Positions 21,135 to 33,903 of a stretch of DNA of 64,000 nt are shown here, piece by piece. The notes beneath the pieces are model-generated. The model saw only the letters and a program-made list of their open reading frames with translations, did not search any database and was not told where the DNA came from. The translations under genes and the position numbers were made by a program. Where the stretch lies: contig OX365943.1 of assembly GCA_947243795.1 (NCBI GenBank), forward strand, positions 496,001 through 560,000, written 5' to 3'. Every line of letters starts with the position of its first letter. The stretch's first letter is position 1. This DNA comes from Saccharomyces uvarum (taxonomy: Eukaryota > Ascomycota > Saccharomycetes > Saccharomycetales > Saccharomycetaceae).

Positions 21135-21948
21135 TAGCGCGAATTTCACCTCTCCGGTGCCAATGGCGAATAACACTGCCACCACCGCCAATGCTGCTAA
21201 CTTTATCCAAAACCAATCTCCCCAGTTCAACTCGTCATATGACTCGAATAATTCAAACGTCAATCTGAATAGCCTGTCTCCTCAGGCCATCTTGGCAAGG
21301 AACTCCATCATCGATGCTTCCAATCTGCCTATGCAAACTCAACAGCAGCTGTATAGCGGCAATAACAACGCTCCTGCTGCCACCACAAACGATAATGTCA
21401 TAACACCTCATTTTATTACGAATGTTCAATCCATTAGTCACGCTTCTTCTGCTTCTACTCCGAATACAAATGCAAACGCAAATGCAAATGCAAACGCAAA
21501 CCCCACTCCCAACTCTACTCAACAATTCTTACCTTTTAATAATGGAGCCAACACGAATGGAATGGCGGCTAACCAGCTTATTTCCAACCACGGCACTCCG
21601 AACTTAACGGGTAGATCCTCTTCCACAGGTAATGACTTCGTCCCTAACACAAACAACAACAATCTGAGTAGCAACGGCAATAATAACAACAACCCAGTAC
21701 CAACCCCACTTCCACTCCCCAATGGCAACAACAGTACGGGAAACAACAGTAATCACAATCCCGCCTCTGTTGCTGCTGCCAGTAGCAACAACGCCACTTC
21801 AAACGCCAATACGGTATTCTCCGAAAGAGCTGCCATGTTTGCAGCTTTACAACAGAAGCAACAGCAACGTTTTCAAGCTTTGCAACAACAACAGCAACAA
21901 CAACAGCAACAGCAACAACAACAGCAACAGCAACAGCAACAGCAACAA

Positions 21949-21995
<47 letters not shown>

Positions 21996-22008
21996 ACAAC
22001 AGCAACAA

Positions 22009-22043
<35 letters not shown>

Positions 22044-24906
22044 GCAGCAGCAGCAGAATCAACAGCAAAGTGCCAAATATTTACAAAATCAACGTCAACA
22101 ACAACAAAGATCAATCTTACAGAGCTTGAACCCCGTATTACAAGAAAAAATCTCCACAGAGTTGAATAATAAACAATACGAACTCTTCATGAAATCTTTG
22201 ATTGAAAATTGTAAAACAAGAAACACGCCGTTACAATCGATTCCAGAAATCGCTAATAGGAAAATTAATCTTTTCTATCTTTATATGTTGATTCAAAAAT
22301 TCGGTGGTGCTGAACAAGTAACAAGAAACCAACAATGGTCTTTAGTGGCTCAAAGACTACAAATATCAGACTACCAACAATTAGAATCCATTTACTTTGG
22401 AATCTTATTACCTTATGAAAAATATATGATTTCTCAGGAAGGTATCAAGGAAACTCAAGCGAAAAGAATTTTCTTGCAACAGTTTTTGCAAGAACTACTG
22501 AAGAAGGTTCAACAACAGCAACAACAGGCTACAACATTGATCAATAATAACACTAATACCTCATCGGTTCCTACTCCTACAGCCTCCACTTCTGTCCCCG
22601 CTGCTGCCGTTCCTGCTACATCAAAAACAAGCACACCTGCCGGGACAGTTCCGGTTTCTACAAACATTCAAAAAAAACTAAACAACAATAGTAATAATAT
22701 TAATATTAATATGAATAATAACAATATTTCCCAACAACAATCCAAAAAACCAAGGAAACCAAGAGTGAAGAAAAAAACCAAAAAGGAACTGGAACAAGAA
22801 CGCAAGGAAAGGGAGGAATTTCAAATAAAACAGCAAAAACTTTTGGAAAGTCAACAAAGGCAACAAAAATTGTTATTAGAAACGAAATTGCGCCAACAAT
22901 ATGAACATGAACTAAAAAAATTACCTAAAGTTTACAAGAGATCAATGATCAGAAACTACAAACCTCTAGTCAACCCCATCAAACACTATAACGGCTATGA
23001 TATCAACTACATTTCCAAAATAGGTGAAAAGATAGACTCCAATAAACCGATTTTCCTTTTCGCTCCAGAATTGGGTGCCATCAATTTACACTCTTTATCA
23101 ATGTCTTTACAGTCAAACAATTTGGGCGAAATAAATACTGCTTTGAACACATTGCTAGTAACAAGTGCTGATTCGAACCTAAAGATATCTTTGATTAAAT
23201 ATCCGGAATTACTAGACACTTTATCAATACTCGGGTTGAATTTATTATCCAATCTGTCACAAGATATAATCCCGTATCATCAAAAGACCTCAGGTTATCA
23301 TTATGAAGATGTTGAATCTAATCAGTACTATGTTACCCAACATGACAAATTAGTCGATAAAATCTTTGAAAAGGTCAGCAACAATGGTGTCCCTACACCA
23401 AATGATCCTAATGATGAAAAAGTTTTCACTATACTAGTGGACTCTTTGACAGGAAATCAATTACCCACTCCAACTCCTATTGAAACAGAGACAGGATTCG
23501 ATTCAGAACTCCATATAAACGAACCATCCACCTCTTCGGTCAAACAGTGGAATCTCTTACCTGAACCAATAAGATTCCTACCTAACCAATTTCCTTTGAA
23601 AATTCACAGAACTCCGTATCTAAACTCTCTGAAAAAAATCAAAGATGAAATTGATGATCCATTCACAAACATAAACAAAAGAGGAGCAGAGGATCCTAAG
23701 ATTCTAATCAATGATCAGTTATCTACCATTTCAATGATTCTAAGAAATATTTCATTCTCGGATAACAACTCCAGGATTATGTCAAGGAATTTTTACTTGA
23801 AAAGATTTACATCTGATTTGCTTTGGTTGATTTTCATTCATCCTGAAAGTTTTGCCAGCAACAGGAAATTATTGAACTTCAAAAAAGATCTGATCATTGT
23901 TTTGTCAAACATTTCCCATTTATTGGAAGTCAATTCATCCATCGATTGCTTTTTGATTCTTATTCTGGTAACAAGTTTTGGTCAACCAAAAGAGAATCCG
24001 ATGACCTCTTCTTCATCATTTGGCTCAGATTCTTTAACTTTTAACGAGTTTCAATTGCAGTGGGGGAAATATCAAACTTTTGGTGTAGATATTTTAGCTA
24101 AATTGTTCTCACTGGAGAAACCGAACTTGAACCTTTTCAAATCTATTCTACTGAACAATAGCGTCATCACATCTAACAGTAATCACACTAACAACCATAA
24201 AGACAAAAAATTATTACAAAGACTTTTGGATCTATACAATAATAATAATAGAAATAGTGACAACAAACATAATCTATTGAATGATGTGGTTTCGTTTTTG
24301 TTTTCGGTCATACCATTCCAGCAATTGTTATCACAACCATTAGATGCAAATTCGTTGATCGATCAACTCTCCCCAGTAATTTCTCAGAGTTTAACTACCA
24401 TTTTAGTCATAGTGCAAAAAGTGTTACCTCTATCGAACGAAAAATTGCTAATTACCAAAACCAATACGAATCATAACAGCAAGAACAAAGATTCCAGTTT
24501 TACTTTTCACAAAAATTTACCATTTGTTTGGTTAAATTCCGAAGAAAACATTGGGTCTGGGTTATTAAAATTAAGTGAATTAATATTGGATATCAACAAT
24601 ATTAGCAATTCCACGGTCAAAAATTCTTTGTTACAACAACAAAACCAACCAAAGATGCTTTTGCCGTCGATTAACATATCCTGCATTCAATTAGTCAAAT
24701 GCCTGATTGAGAAAAGTATTAATTTCGAAAACTGCTTAAACAACGAATCGAACATATTAAAGAGAATAGCATCAATTCCAAATTTATTTCCCACGGATTT
24801 AGAAATTTTCCAATTATTCACTAATCCAATAATTGATATTCAAGTAATAAATCATTATCAGTTACTTTACAACTTGAAAAATGAAATTTTAACCAATTTG
24901 AAATGA
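20908..24906 (+). CDS. SWI1: Swi1, ARID subunit of SWI/SNF
   Basis: The 1332-residue protein has three parts. Residues 1 to about 320 are an Asn/Thr/Ser-rich prion-like region with a 12-Ala run (65-76, mostly GCA). Residues 326-383 are a pure run of 58 glutamines encoded by mixed CAA and CAG. An ARID DNA-binding domain follows at about 405-515 (KQYELFMKSLIENCKTRNTPLQSIPEI ... YGI-like FGILLPYEKYM). A Lys/Glu-rich coiled coil lies at about 610-680, and the rest is a helical C-terminal core. Swi1 is a structural subunit of the SWI/SNF remodeller and forms the [SWI+] prion in S. cerevisiae through its N-terminal Asn-rich region. The frame is intact despite the long repeats. Confidence 0.97.
21883..22056 (+). 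repeat. CAA/CAG trinucleotide tract coding 58 glutamines in SWI1
   Basis: These 174 bp are made only of CAA and CAG codons, in frame, ending before an AAT codon. The 3' end is a purer CAG run (six or so CAG in a row), the part most likely to slip. A second repeat, about eleven GCA codons, lies at 21100-21132 in the same gene. Confidence 0.95.
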
Positions 24907-26085
24907 TGTAATCCCTTTCAAACAATATTCTTATAATTATTTCTTCCCTTCCCCCCTCTTTTATAAATGTATATAAATGTTGTAACTAATATAATAAACC
25001 TCGTGCTATATTTCTATTTGCACTTTATAAGCCGTGTCACATTGTTATTTTCTTTGTCTGTTAAGAATAGTGATTTACTTCATTCCGCCGAATGATAATG
25101 ACATTGATGAAGAGGCAAACATTGGTGCCGGTGTTGGCGAGTCATGTACAGGCTCGTTGAGATGGCTTGCCTCTTGTAATGTTGAGCCCAGGGCTTTCTT
25201 TAAGCTTTTGATTTCCTACTCCAATATGTCTTCCTTTTAAAACGATCCAAGTGGCACTTTGTACAGCAACTCGAGCTGCCTTTTGTGCTTTGTTATATAG
25301 CATAATGCAAGGTGGGAACAATGTGTCAAGCTTTGTGAGAGTGCAAGCTAAAAGGTAGAGGGCATATCCTTTTGCTCTTGGGAGGAAATGGACTCTTCAT
25401 AACAAATGGAGTTTTGTGATGACTGTATTTTAGAAGCTGGCGTCTCGAACGGACCCTTTATTTTTTCAGATAAAGAGTCTTGGCGATCTACAGGCGCCGG
25501 AGAACAAGTCCTGACATCTTTGAACACCAAAGTGAAGTGTAGGTCCTGTGACCGTAGTAAAGAGTAGATGTTGTATTCTTAAAATGCGGCTCAAACAGTG
25601 GTCGTATGCTTGGCGCAATCATGTTCGGTGGCCCCACTGTAGCGGCGTGAAAAGAATGAGTGGGGAACGGTGCGGGAGCTTGTCTAGTGATCTGTATGAT
25701 GTTAAACCCTCTTTCTATATCTGTAGCAGAGCGGTAAGTTATTCTGCCCAAGCGATACAAGATGAATCAAGTGGCTTGCCCGAATTATTTGATTTAGTTT
25801 TTCTAACAATCAAAATTGATAAAGAAATGCAAGATAAACAACGAAAGCGTAGCGCTAATGTGTTGACATTTCATCAATTTGTCTTACTTATCTGCATATT
25901 CCGGAGTTAAACATATAGAGAAAAATCTTGGCGCTAAAAGATGCATGAAACCTAATGATCGGGAAGGGAACTGCACGGTCAAGGAAGGGAACATGCATAA
26001 TAAGTGCGAAGGTACCTTATTCTAAATTACAAGTTTCGCTCCCAACTGCCGCGCACGGAAAAGAAAAAAGGGGAGCTATATATAC
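24907..26085. other. Over-long SWI1-HST2 convergent gap containing a relic
   Basis: Both flanking genes end here, yet the gap is 1179 bp. Minus-strand positions about 25020-25520 are a degenerate copy of the ECM23 promoter and 5' coding region (see the separate entry). The remaining part, 25530-26085, has only short frames on both strands with no recognised similarity. A TATATATA block and homopurine run lie near 26065-26085, next to the HST2 stop. Confidence 0.6.
25020..25303 (-). pseudogene. Degenerate ECM23-like gene fragment
   Basis: Read on the minus strand, ATG at 25303 begins MLYNKAQKA, against MLYNKVQKA in ECM23. The 15 bp before it (CCACCTTGCATT in ECM23, CCACCTTGCATT here) also match. 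A net deletion of about 101 bp then shifts the frame, so the next homologous block, IKSLKKALGSTLQEAxxLNEPVHDS, is read in another frame. It corresponds to ECM23 IKSLNNALGSKLKEA and GEPAHNS. Similarity continues weakly to the start of the zinc finger (near 25030) and then stops. The finger is missing and stops interrupt the frame. Upstream, minus-strand sequence to about 25520 also resembles the ECM23 promoter (AAAAAATAAAGGGTCC). It is a host gene duplicate, now dead. Alignment was by eye. Confidence 0.8.
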
Positions 26086-27837
<1,752 letters not shown>

Positions 27838-28959
27838 ATGCTGTTAGAAAGATTGCACAAAAGACTACACGCTAGCTCTTCCAAGCGATCTCAAGAGAAC
27901 AAGGACAAGGGGTACACTCTGGATGGGGCCCCACCCGTGCAGCCAGAACCTCAGCCGTTACTGAACTGCGATTACGACGATATGATCGCATTTGACAGAA
28001 ACGTGTCCACCCCCGTTTTCACCCCTGTAATGACTCCTATAAATAATAGCAGCTCAAACCAAACCAAACACTCGGCAAACTCTTACTTCCCACCTTTCCT
28101 CAATAATAATAATAGAACTAGACAGAATAGCGCCTCTTCGTTGGCGAGTTCTGTGTCCGATTTCCATCAAAGTTTCAAGCAGCAAGCCGTTTACAACAGT
28201 AATCCGCAGACTAATTCCTTCACACCTCAGTTTGTCGGTCTGCTGATAGAAGTTTACCAAGACACTTGCAGCGATCCTACGATAACTCCCTTCGATACTA
28301 CGAACCCCCCCTCGGGAATACTGAACAGGGTTGCCAAGGTGGCCATACAGCAGTCTGAGGTTCAACAATTGGATATCGGCTGTGACAGAAATAGCTGGCT
28401 TTTGACGTTAGTAAGACATCGCTTACTGCAGGAAGTAAGGAAAGACGGTTACCTATCTCGTAACACTTCTCTCACTTCTCTACCGCCACCACCGCCACCC
28501 CAGTTCGCTGAAATGCTCAGAGTCCCCTCTCCATTCGTTAATGCGGATATCGCTGATCCTATCCCACTATCGAACATAAACTCGAATCCAAATTCAAATT
28601 CAAACTTGGCGAATACGTTAAACTGGTATTCCTCCCAAAGGTCCAACCCCCCAATGAAAAGTAGAAACGGCTCGTCCCAGTACATATCGGAACTTCAGCC
28701 GCAACCATCATTAGCTCGCACAAACTCAAATAGCAGCACTAGTAACAGCAACATATTTTCTCTACTCACACCAACCCCGACGTCAGACTCTCCATTCAAT
28801 TTTAACATAACCCTACTATCAAGACAACGTAGTAACATCATATCGTCTCCCTTGGCTAGCACCCGCCTGCCAACGACAAACGTGACGGCCGAAGATCCCT
28901 CTATGTTGCCTAACGATTCATTAAGACTGAAAAGAGATTTGCTACGTCTCAAGAGATGA
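27838..28959 (+). CDS. CIP1: Cip1, cyclin-dependent kinase inhibitor
   Basis: The 373-residue Ser/Asn/Pro-rich protein has no known folded domain. It matches Cip1 (YPL014W) at both ends: MLLERLHKRLHA at the start and LRLKRDLLRLKR at the end. The middle holds a conserved block (FTPQFVGLLIEVYQDTCSDPTITPFDTTNPPSGILNRVAK). There are several TP and SP sites (STPVFTPVMTPINN, LLTPTPTSDSP) that could be CDK or Hog1 targets. In S. cerevisiae Cip1 inhibits Cdk1 with G1 cyclins and links stress signalling to the G1/S delay. Most differences from S. cerevisiae are in Asn/Ser linkers. It converges on MRPS16. Confidence 0.93.
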   Translation: MLLERLHKRLHASSSKRSQENKDKGYTLDGAPPVQPEPQPLLNCDYDDMIAFDRNVSTPVFTPVMTPINNSSSNQTKHSANSYFPPFLNNNNRTRQNSASSLASSVSDFHQSFKQQAVYNSNPQTNSFTPQFVGLLIEVYQDTCSDPTITPFDTTNPPSGILNRVAKVAIQQSEVQQLDIGCDRNSWLLTLVRHRLLQEVRKDGYLSRNTSLTSLPPPPPPQFAEMLRVPSPFVNADIADPIPLSNINSNPNSNSNLANTLNWYSSQRSNPPMKSRNGSSQYISELQPQPSLARTNSNSSTSNSNIFSLLTPTPTSDSPFNFNITLLSRQRSNIISSPLASTRLPTTNVTAEDPSMLPNDSLRLKRDLLRLKR

Positions 28960-29235
28960 TGGGGAACTGAGAACGCATGACACATCATGACACTAACCCA
29001 AAAAAAATCTCATTCCCTTTTTTATTCTCCGATTTTACATTTCTGTTAAGAGGTTTGCTTCATTTCGTTTCAAGTGTGTCGATGTTTTCATTTCTTTCTT
29101 TTTTGTTGGCCATAAAAATATTGCATTATTTACAAGTCAGATAGATATAAAAAATACTACATATAAATATATATATATATCTATATATACCTACGCATGC
29201 GCCTCACGCCAAAATAAAATGCGACTTTTGCTTAT
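28960..29235. other. CIP1-MRPS16 convergent gap with TA-rich 3'-end signals
   Basis: This is a 276 bp AT-rich gap between 3' ends. A block of TATA/ATATAT repeats at about 29160-29190 fits polyadenylation efficiency elements for either gene. Nothing else is recognised. Confidence 0.5.
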
Positions 29236-29601
29236 TCACTCTAAAGTTTCCATTCTTTCAAATACAACTTTCCTATCCATGTTATTGTTCTTGCCATTAA
29301 TCCAGGCGCCATCTAATATCCCAGCTTTTTGTAACAGTTTAGTGACTGTCTCACTGGGTTGCGCACCAACCCCAATCCAATACTTCGTTCTATCAAAATC
29401 CAGTTTGACATCCTTCATGGGTACAACTCCCCTCTTCACCTCTCTCTTGGTCAATGGATTAGGTACCGGTACATAAGTCCCTAGTACTTCGATCGGTTTA
29501 GCATCTCTTGCCTTACGTGAATTAGCCACTACAATATTGTAGACCGGACTATTTTTCCTCCCAAATCTGGCTAGCCTTATTCGTACTAAACCACAGGTCA
29601 T
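29236..29601 (-). CDS. MRPS16: Mitochondrial ribosomal protein bS16m
   Basis: The 121-residue protein belongs to the bacterial S16 family. It starts [49 protein letters not shown], the family signature, followed by the region [31 protein letters not shown]. It is a component of the mitochondrial small ribosomal subunit. Like bacterial S16 it is short and basic, and the N-terminus is presumably imported without a long presequence. It shares a divergent promoter with RRP12. Confidence 0.97.
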   Translation of the reverse strand: MTCGLVRIRLARFGRKNSPVYNIVVANSRKARDAKPIEVLGTYVPVPNPLTKREVKRGVVPMKDVKLDFDRTKYWIGVGAQPSETVTKLLQKAGILDGAWINGKNNNMDRKVVFERMETLE

Positions 29602-29985
29602 AATTCTGATACTCTATTGTAAGTCTTCCTGCAACTTCTCCAATCTTTCCTTCTATTTAGCGTTGAATATCTTCCCCCCTCCCCACGTACTATTTCAATC
29701 ATTCTACTATATTATTCCCATTGTTTCGTTTCGAATGATAGATGGTGCTAACTAAGTGAAAAAAAATTTTCGCTAAGGAAAAAAATAAAACTAAAAAGTA
29801 ATTTTTAAAGCACATCATCTCATCTCATCGCATTATTTATTACCTCTTCTGCTGTTCTAATTATTTCCAATAGGTTGTAATCCAGTAGAAACAGTTTGAA
29901 TTGTTGGTCAAAAAAATCCAGGAAGGTAATTTTTAGATTTCAAAGCGATTCCAAACATTGAACAGATACAATCTTCGAGCTCATC
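29602..29985. promoter_or_regulatory. MRPS16-RRP12 promoter with PAC and RRPE motifs
   Basis: The 384 bp gap contains CTCATCGC at 29824-29831 (reverse of the PAC motif GCGATGAG) and AAAAAATTTTC at 29761-29771 (RRPE type). They are about 155 and 215 bp from the RRP12 ATG. This pair is the hallmark of yeast ribosome-biogenesis genes bound by Dot6/Tod6 and Stb3, and so fits RRP12. Confidence 0.75.
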
Positions 29986-32900
29986 ATGGATCAAGATCAA
30001 GTAGCTTTTCTCTTAGAGCTAGAAGATAAGCTGGCCAAGATCCGGTTTCAAGCAACTTCTAAATTAGAAAATCAAAAACACGTTGCTATAATATTAACGG
30101 CCGTCGAGGAAAACATTGTAGGCCAAGCTACCAATGATATTTCAAAGAATATTGTGAATTATATCATTTCCTTCATGTCCTTATTGGACCAAGCGGTGGA
30201 CCCATCTACTCATGAAATCAAAGACCTTCAGTTGGCTTCTTCTTCCACATATCTTTTGGATCTGATATTTCGTTATTCTCCAAAACCGTTGTTAAGATCG
30301 AAATTCTCGGAAATACTTACCAAGATTGCACCATGTATTACCGCTGAAAAAGCAAACGCTCCTTTAATTAGAGCCGCTATTGGTTGTTTAGAATCTCTTT
30401 TGATTGCTCAAGATGCTCAAGCCTGGAACAATACCTATGATCTAAATGTCACTCCAAAGAGAGGTTTACTAGGTATACTTGAACTTTCTTTAGATTTGAG
30501 ACCGAAGGTTAGAAAGAGAGCACTAGATGCAGTTCATGCAGTCTTATCTAATCCTCCTGTAGCCCCAACTGCAGAGCATGTCGCGGCTGTTTTTGTGGCT
30601 GATTTCTGTGACAAACAGTTAGCAGGTGTTCTAGACGACCTGTCCAATCTGTCAAATAAACAACTAAAGGCCCAAAATACAAAGGAGGATATCAACGCTA
30701 GTGTCATGCGTTCTTTGAGATTAGTCACTTCGGTTATCTCTACCGGACAATGGCCATCTTCTCAAATCGAACCTCTTTGTGATGTATTACTAGGTGTCAC
30801 TAGAAGCTCAGAACAGTACCTAGTCTCTGCATCGTTTGAATGTTTTGAAAGTATGTTCAAAGCTATGGCAGAAACCACTGTTTCTTCAGGTCTGGCTGAA
30901 AACAAGTACCTAAGGGTTCTAGATACAATCTTTTCATTGAAACCTTCAAATGTGGACACTTTACTGACCAAGGCTTGGATTGCTGTTGTAGTCAAAGGTA
31001 TGTCTACTTATGCGGTTCACCAACCATTAAAAGCCTTACGTAAGATCCCTAATGTGTTTCGTGTTATGTCCACTTATCTAGCAAGTGAAACTACAGAAGT
31101 ATATCAAGCCGCCTCTCAATGTCTTATTTCAATCCTTTCTGACTCTATTCAAGACCATTTGTTATTGTTTACACCAGACGTGGATGATAAGATTTTCAAA
31201 AATGTAGATGACATTATATGCCAAATTTCAAAAGCTTTTATCGACTTCTTATCCATCAAATATTCTCATTGTTCCAGAGAAATTCTGAAGATAATGGTAG
31301 CAGCCTTGAACAAATTCAGATATAGATCCAACCCTCACTTTTTGAAATCTTTGAAAATTGTTGATACTTGGAGAGTAAACGAAGAACAGTTTATGGACTT
31401 GAGAAATGAGCTTGAATTAGTAATTGGTGCCTCCATTTCTGCTATGGGCCCTGAAGTTGTCCTTGCCCAAGCTCCACTCAATTTGGACAACCCAACTAAT
31501 GAAAGACCCGGTAGAGCTTGGATGTTGCCACTTATTAGAGACTATACCAAGAATGCCAAACTTTCTACTTTCCAAAATGAACTGGCACCATACATCACAA
31601 GTTTTCAATCTAAATTCGATAAAGTTCCAGAAGAATCTATTCAATTGAAAGTTTTTCAAACTATTGTTGAACAAATCTGGTCCACATTACCACGTTTCTG
31701 TGAGTTACCAATGGACTTAAGAGAATCTTTCACAGACGAATTTGCATCAGAACTATCTTCGCTGCTATACAGTGAAGTTGAATTAAGAACTACAATATGT
31801 CATGCTCTTAAGGTTTTGGCAGAAAGTAATGTCTTATATGCAGAAGGTTCTCTTTCTGATGATGTCCTATTGCTACAGCACTTCCCTATTTCTGAAGCTC
31901 AAAAGAACATAGAATACCTTTCAACAAAATCAACTAACCTTTTAGCGGTCTTGTTTAACGTTTATACTCAAACCACTCCAAACGCAAGAAGTTATATTCT
32001 GGAAACGATTGATCAATATTTGAAGATCACATCAAAAGAAGATGTAGAAAAAACCTTTAATAACATTTGTGGTCTTTTGAAGAATTCTATGAATGAAGAA
32101 AGTAAAGGAAATGCGAACAAAGAAAAGAAGAAACCTCAATTGACAGCCACGTTATTAGATTTGATCATCTGTATGACAACATACTTACCTGCCTCCTCTT
32201 ATTCCGCTTTATTCTCCATATTTGGTCTTACTGTGTGTTCTTCCGATGCGTTAATTCAAAAGAGAGCTTATAGAATCGTTACCAAGCTTTCTGAGTTTGA
32301 ATCTGGTTCAGCAGCTGTTGCCCAGTTTATTTCCGATATTGAAAATGTTATGGTAGACAACACTACCACTGTTCAAACATCAGCTAAAGCTGCGAGATTG
32401 GCAGCAATCAAGACTATAGTGGATCTGTTACCTTTCGATCATCTGGGTTTTATTGTTAGAACTGTAGCCGAGGTCATCTTAAGTACTAAGGATGTGAATG
32501 AGAAATCCAGAGAGACGGCTTTCGACACTTTAATCAATATGGGTAAGAAAATGAATGAGCCAAATGGTATAATCAAGCTATCCCAAATATCCGGATATGA
32601 CCCTGCGACTCCAGATCAACCATCATCGGTATCGGAGTTCTTTAAGATTATTTCTGCTGGTCTTATTGGGGAATCTCAACACATGGTTAGTAGTTCGATT
32701 ACTGGTTACGCATGTTTAGTTTTTGAATTCAAAAATGAAATGGATTCTGATATTTTAATGGACATTTACGATACCATTGAACTATACCTAACTTCTAATT
32801 CCAGAGAAATTGTAAAGAGTGCCATAGGGTTCACAAAGGTTTGTGTCTTGGGTCTTCCAGAAGAAGTGATGAGACCAAAGGTGCCAGAACTGTTGTTAAA

Positions 32901-33672
32901 GTTATTAAGATGGTCCCATGAACATACCGGTCACTTTAAGGCCAAGGTTAAGCATATTATCGAAAGATTGATAAGAAGATTTGGATATGACTATATTGAA
33001 GCCAACTTCCCTGAAGAAGATAGAAAACTGTTAACAAATATAAGAAAGACACGTAATAGAAACAAGCGGAAGGATGAAGAGGTTGCTCCCGCAACTGAGG
33101 CTAACGCTGGAACCACCACAAAGGGCTCGAGATTTATGTCTGCTTTTGATGAAGCTGTTTATGGATCTGACAATGAAAATGGTAACGAGTCGGACCAAGA
33201 GGAAAATGCAGCTGGTGGCAGAAGAAAGAATGGCCAAAAGCAATTTATCGTGGAATCTGGTGAAAACCCATTAGATTTGTTAGATTCTCAAACATTAGCA
33301 CATATTTCATCTACTAGACCAAAGAAATTCAATAAGAATCAACATAAGGGTAGGTTTGAGGATGACACTTTCAATTTTGACTCAGAAGGTAAACTGGTCG
33401 TCAAGGGGCAAGCCAAACCCTCTACGAATGCGGATGATCCACTAAGCGCAGTCACAAGCGGTATTAATGCTTACCTAGAAGCCGTAAAGAGCGGTCCAGT
33501 AAGAGGTCAAAGAAACAAATTGAAGTTTAAAAAGAACGGAAAAGATTCAGACGAATTCGGTGACGATGGTGAAAAGGATGAGAAGGTAATGAGAAGGAAA
33601 GTAGATCCAAGAAATAAGATTGGTAAAGGTGGTAAAAGAGGCCCTAAATTCAAATCCAGGAAGAAGTTATAG
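29986..33672 (+). CDS. RRP12: Rrp12, HEAT-repeat ribosome export and maturation factor
   Basis: The 1228 residues are the usual length. Helical HEAT-like repeats cover most of residues 1-1000, including the NUC173 region in the middle. The last 200 residues are charged, low complexity and basic (KTRNRNKRKDEE, ending KGGKRGPKFKSRKKL). Rrp12 binds Ran and RNA, and is needed for nuclear export of both pre-ribosomal subunits and for late 18S rRNA processing. Codon use is strongly biased towards favoured yeast codons, consistent with high expression in the ribosome-biogenesis regulon. It converges on TAF3 with a gap of about 230 bp that holds only AT-rich 3'-end sequence. Confidence 0.97.
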   Translation: MDQDQVAFLLELEDKLAKIRFQATSKLENQKHVAIILTAVEENIVGQATNDISKNIVNYIISFMSLLDQAVDPSTHEIKDLQLASSSTYLLDLIFRYSPKPLLRSKFSEILTKIAPCITAEKANAPLIRAAIGCLESLLIAQDAQAWNNTYDLNVTPKRGLLGILELSLDLRPKVRKRALDAVHAVLSNPPVAPTAEHVAAVFVADFCDKQLAGVLDDLSNLSNKQLKAQNTKEDINASVMRSLRLVTSVISTGQWPSSQIEPLCDVLLGVTRSSEQYLVSASFECFESMFKAMAETTVSSGLAENKYLRVLDTIFSLKPSNVDTLLTKAWIAVVVKGMSTYAVHQPLKALRKIPNVFRVMSTYLASETTEVYQAASQCLISILSDSIQDHLLLFTPDVDDKIFKNVDDIICQISKAFIDFLSIKYSHCSREILKIMVAALNKFRYRSNPHFLKSLKIVDTWRVNEEQFMDLRNELELVIGASISAMGPEVVLAQAPLNLDNPTNERPGRAWMLPLIRDYTKNAKLSTFQNELAPYITSFQSKFDKVPEESIQLKVFQTIVEQIWSTLPRFCELPMDLRESFTDEFASELSSLLYSEVELRTTICHALKVLAESNVLYAEGSLSDDVLLLQHFPISEAQKNIEYLSTKSTNLLAVLFNVYTQTTPNARSYILETIDQYLKITSKEDVEKTFNNICGLLKNSMNEESKGNANKEKKKPQLTATLLDLIICMTTYLPASSYSALFSIFGLTVCSSDALIQKRAYRIVTKLSEFESGSAAVAQFISDIENVMVDNTTTVQTSAKAARLAAIKTIVDLLPFDHLGFIVRTVAEVILSTKDVNEKSRETAFDTLINMGKKMNEPNGIIKLSQISGYDPATPDQPSSVSEFFKIISAGLIGESQHMVSSSITGYACLVFEFKNEMDSDILMDIYDTIELYLTSNSREIVKSAIGFTKVCVLGLPEEVMRPKVPELLLKLLRWSHEHTGHFKAKVKHIIERLIRRFGYDYIEANFPEEDRKLLTNIRKTRNRNKRKDEEVAPATEANAGTTTKGSRFMSAFDEAVYGSDNENGNESDQEENAAGGRRKNGQKQFIVESGENPLDLLDSQTLAHISSTRPKKFNKNQHKGRFEDDTFNFDSEGKLVVKGQAKPSTNADDPLSAVTSGINAYLEAVKSGPVRGQRNKLKFKKNGKDSDEFGDDGEKDEKVMRRKVDPRNKIGKGGKRGPKFKSRKKL

Positions 33673-33903
33673 AAAGTTAAATCTGAAATGATTTTTCGAA
33701 TTAAACCTTACACACCTATAAATATCAGTTATGTATATATGATGATATTATAATATTGTATACTAAGAAATATCGATTTAGAAAAAAATTATAAATGAGA
33801 GTTTTTATTGTTTGTTAGATAGTGAGATGGTACATTATATAAGAATGTGAGATTAATTAAGTGTGAATAAAATAATGAATAAAGAAAATGCTGAATTGTC
33901 ATA

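Noticed and set aside
21847-22068. Long poly-Leu and poly-Val/Ala frames antisense and out of frame in the SWI1 repeat
   Set aside because: Pure consequences of reading the CAA/CAG repeat in other frames.
25348-25760. Minus-strand frames of 60 and 90 codons beside the ECM23-like relic
   Set aside because: Starts are TTG-type, frames overlap in different phases, and part aligns to the ECM23 promoter, so they are not a gene.
25548-25910. 120-codon plus-strand frame in the SWI1-HST2 gap
   Set aside because: No recognisable domain, ordinary chance length for this region, and on the opposite strand from the relic.
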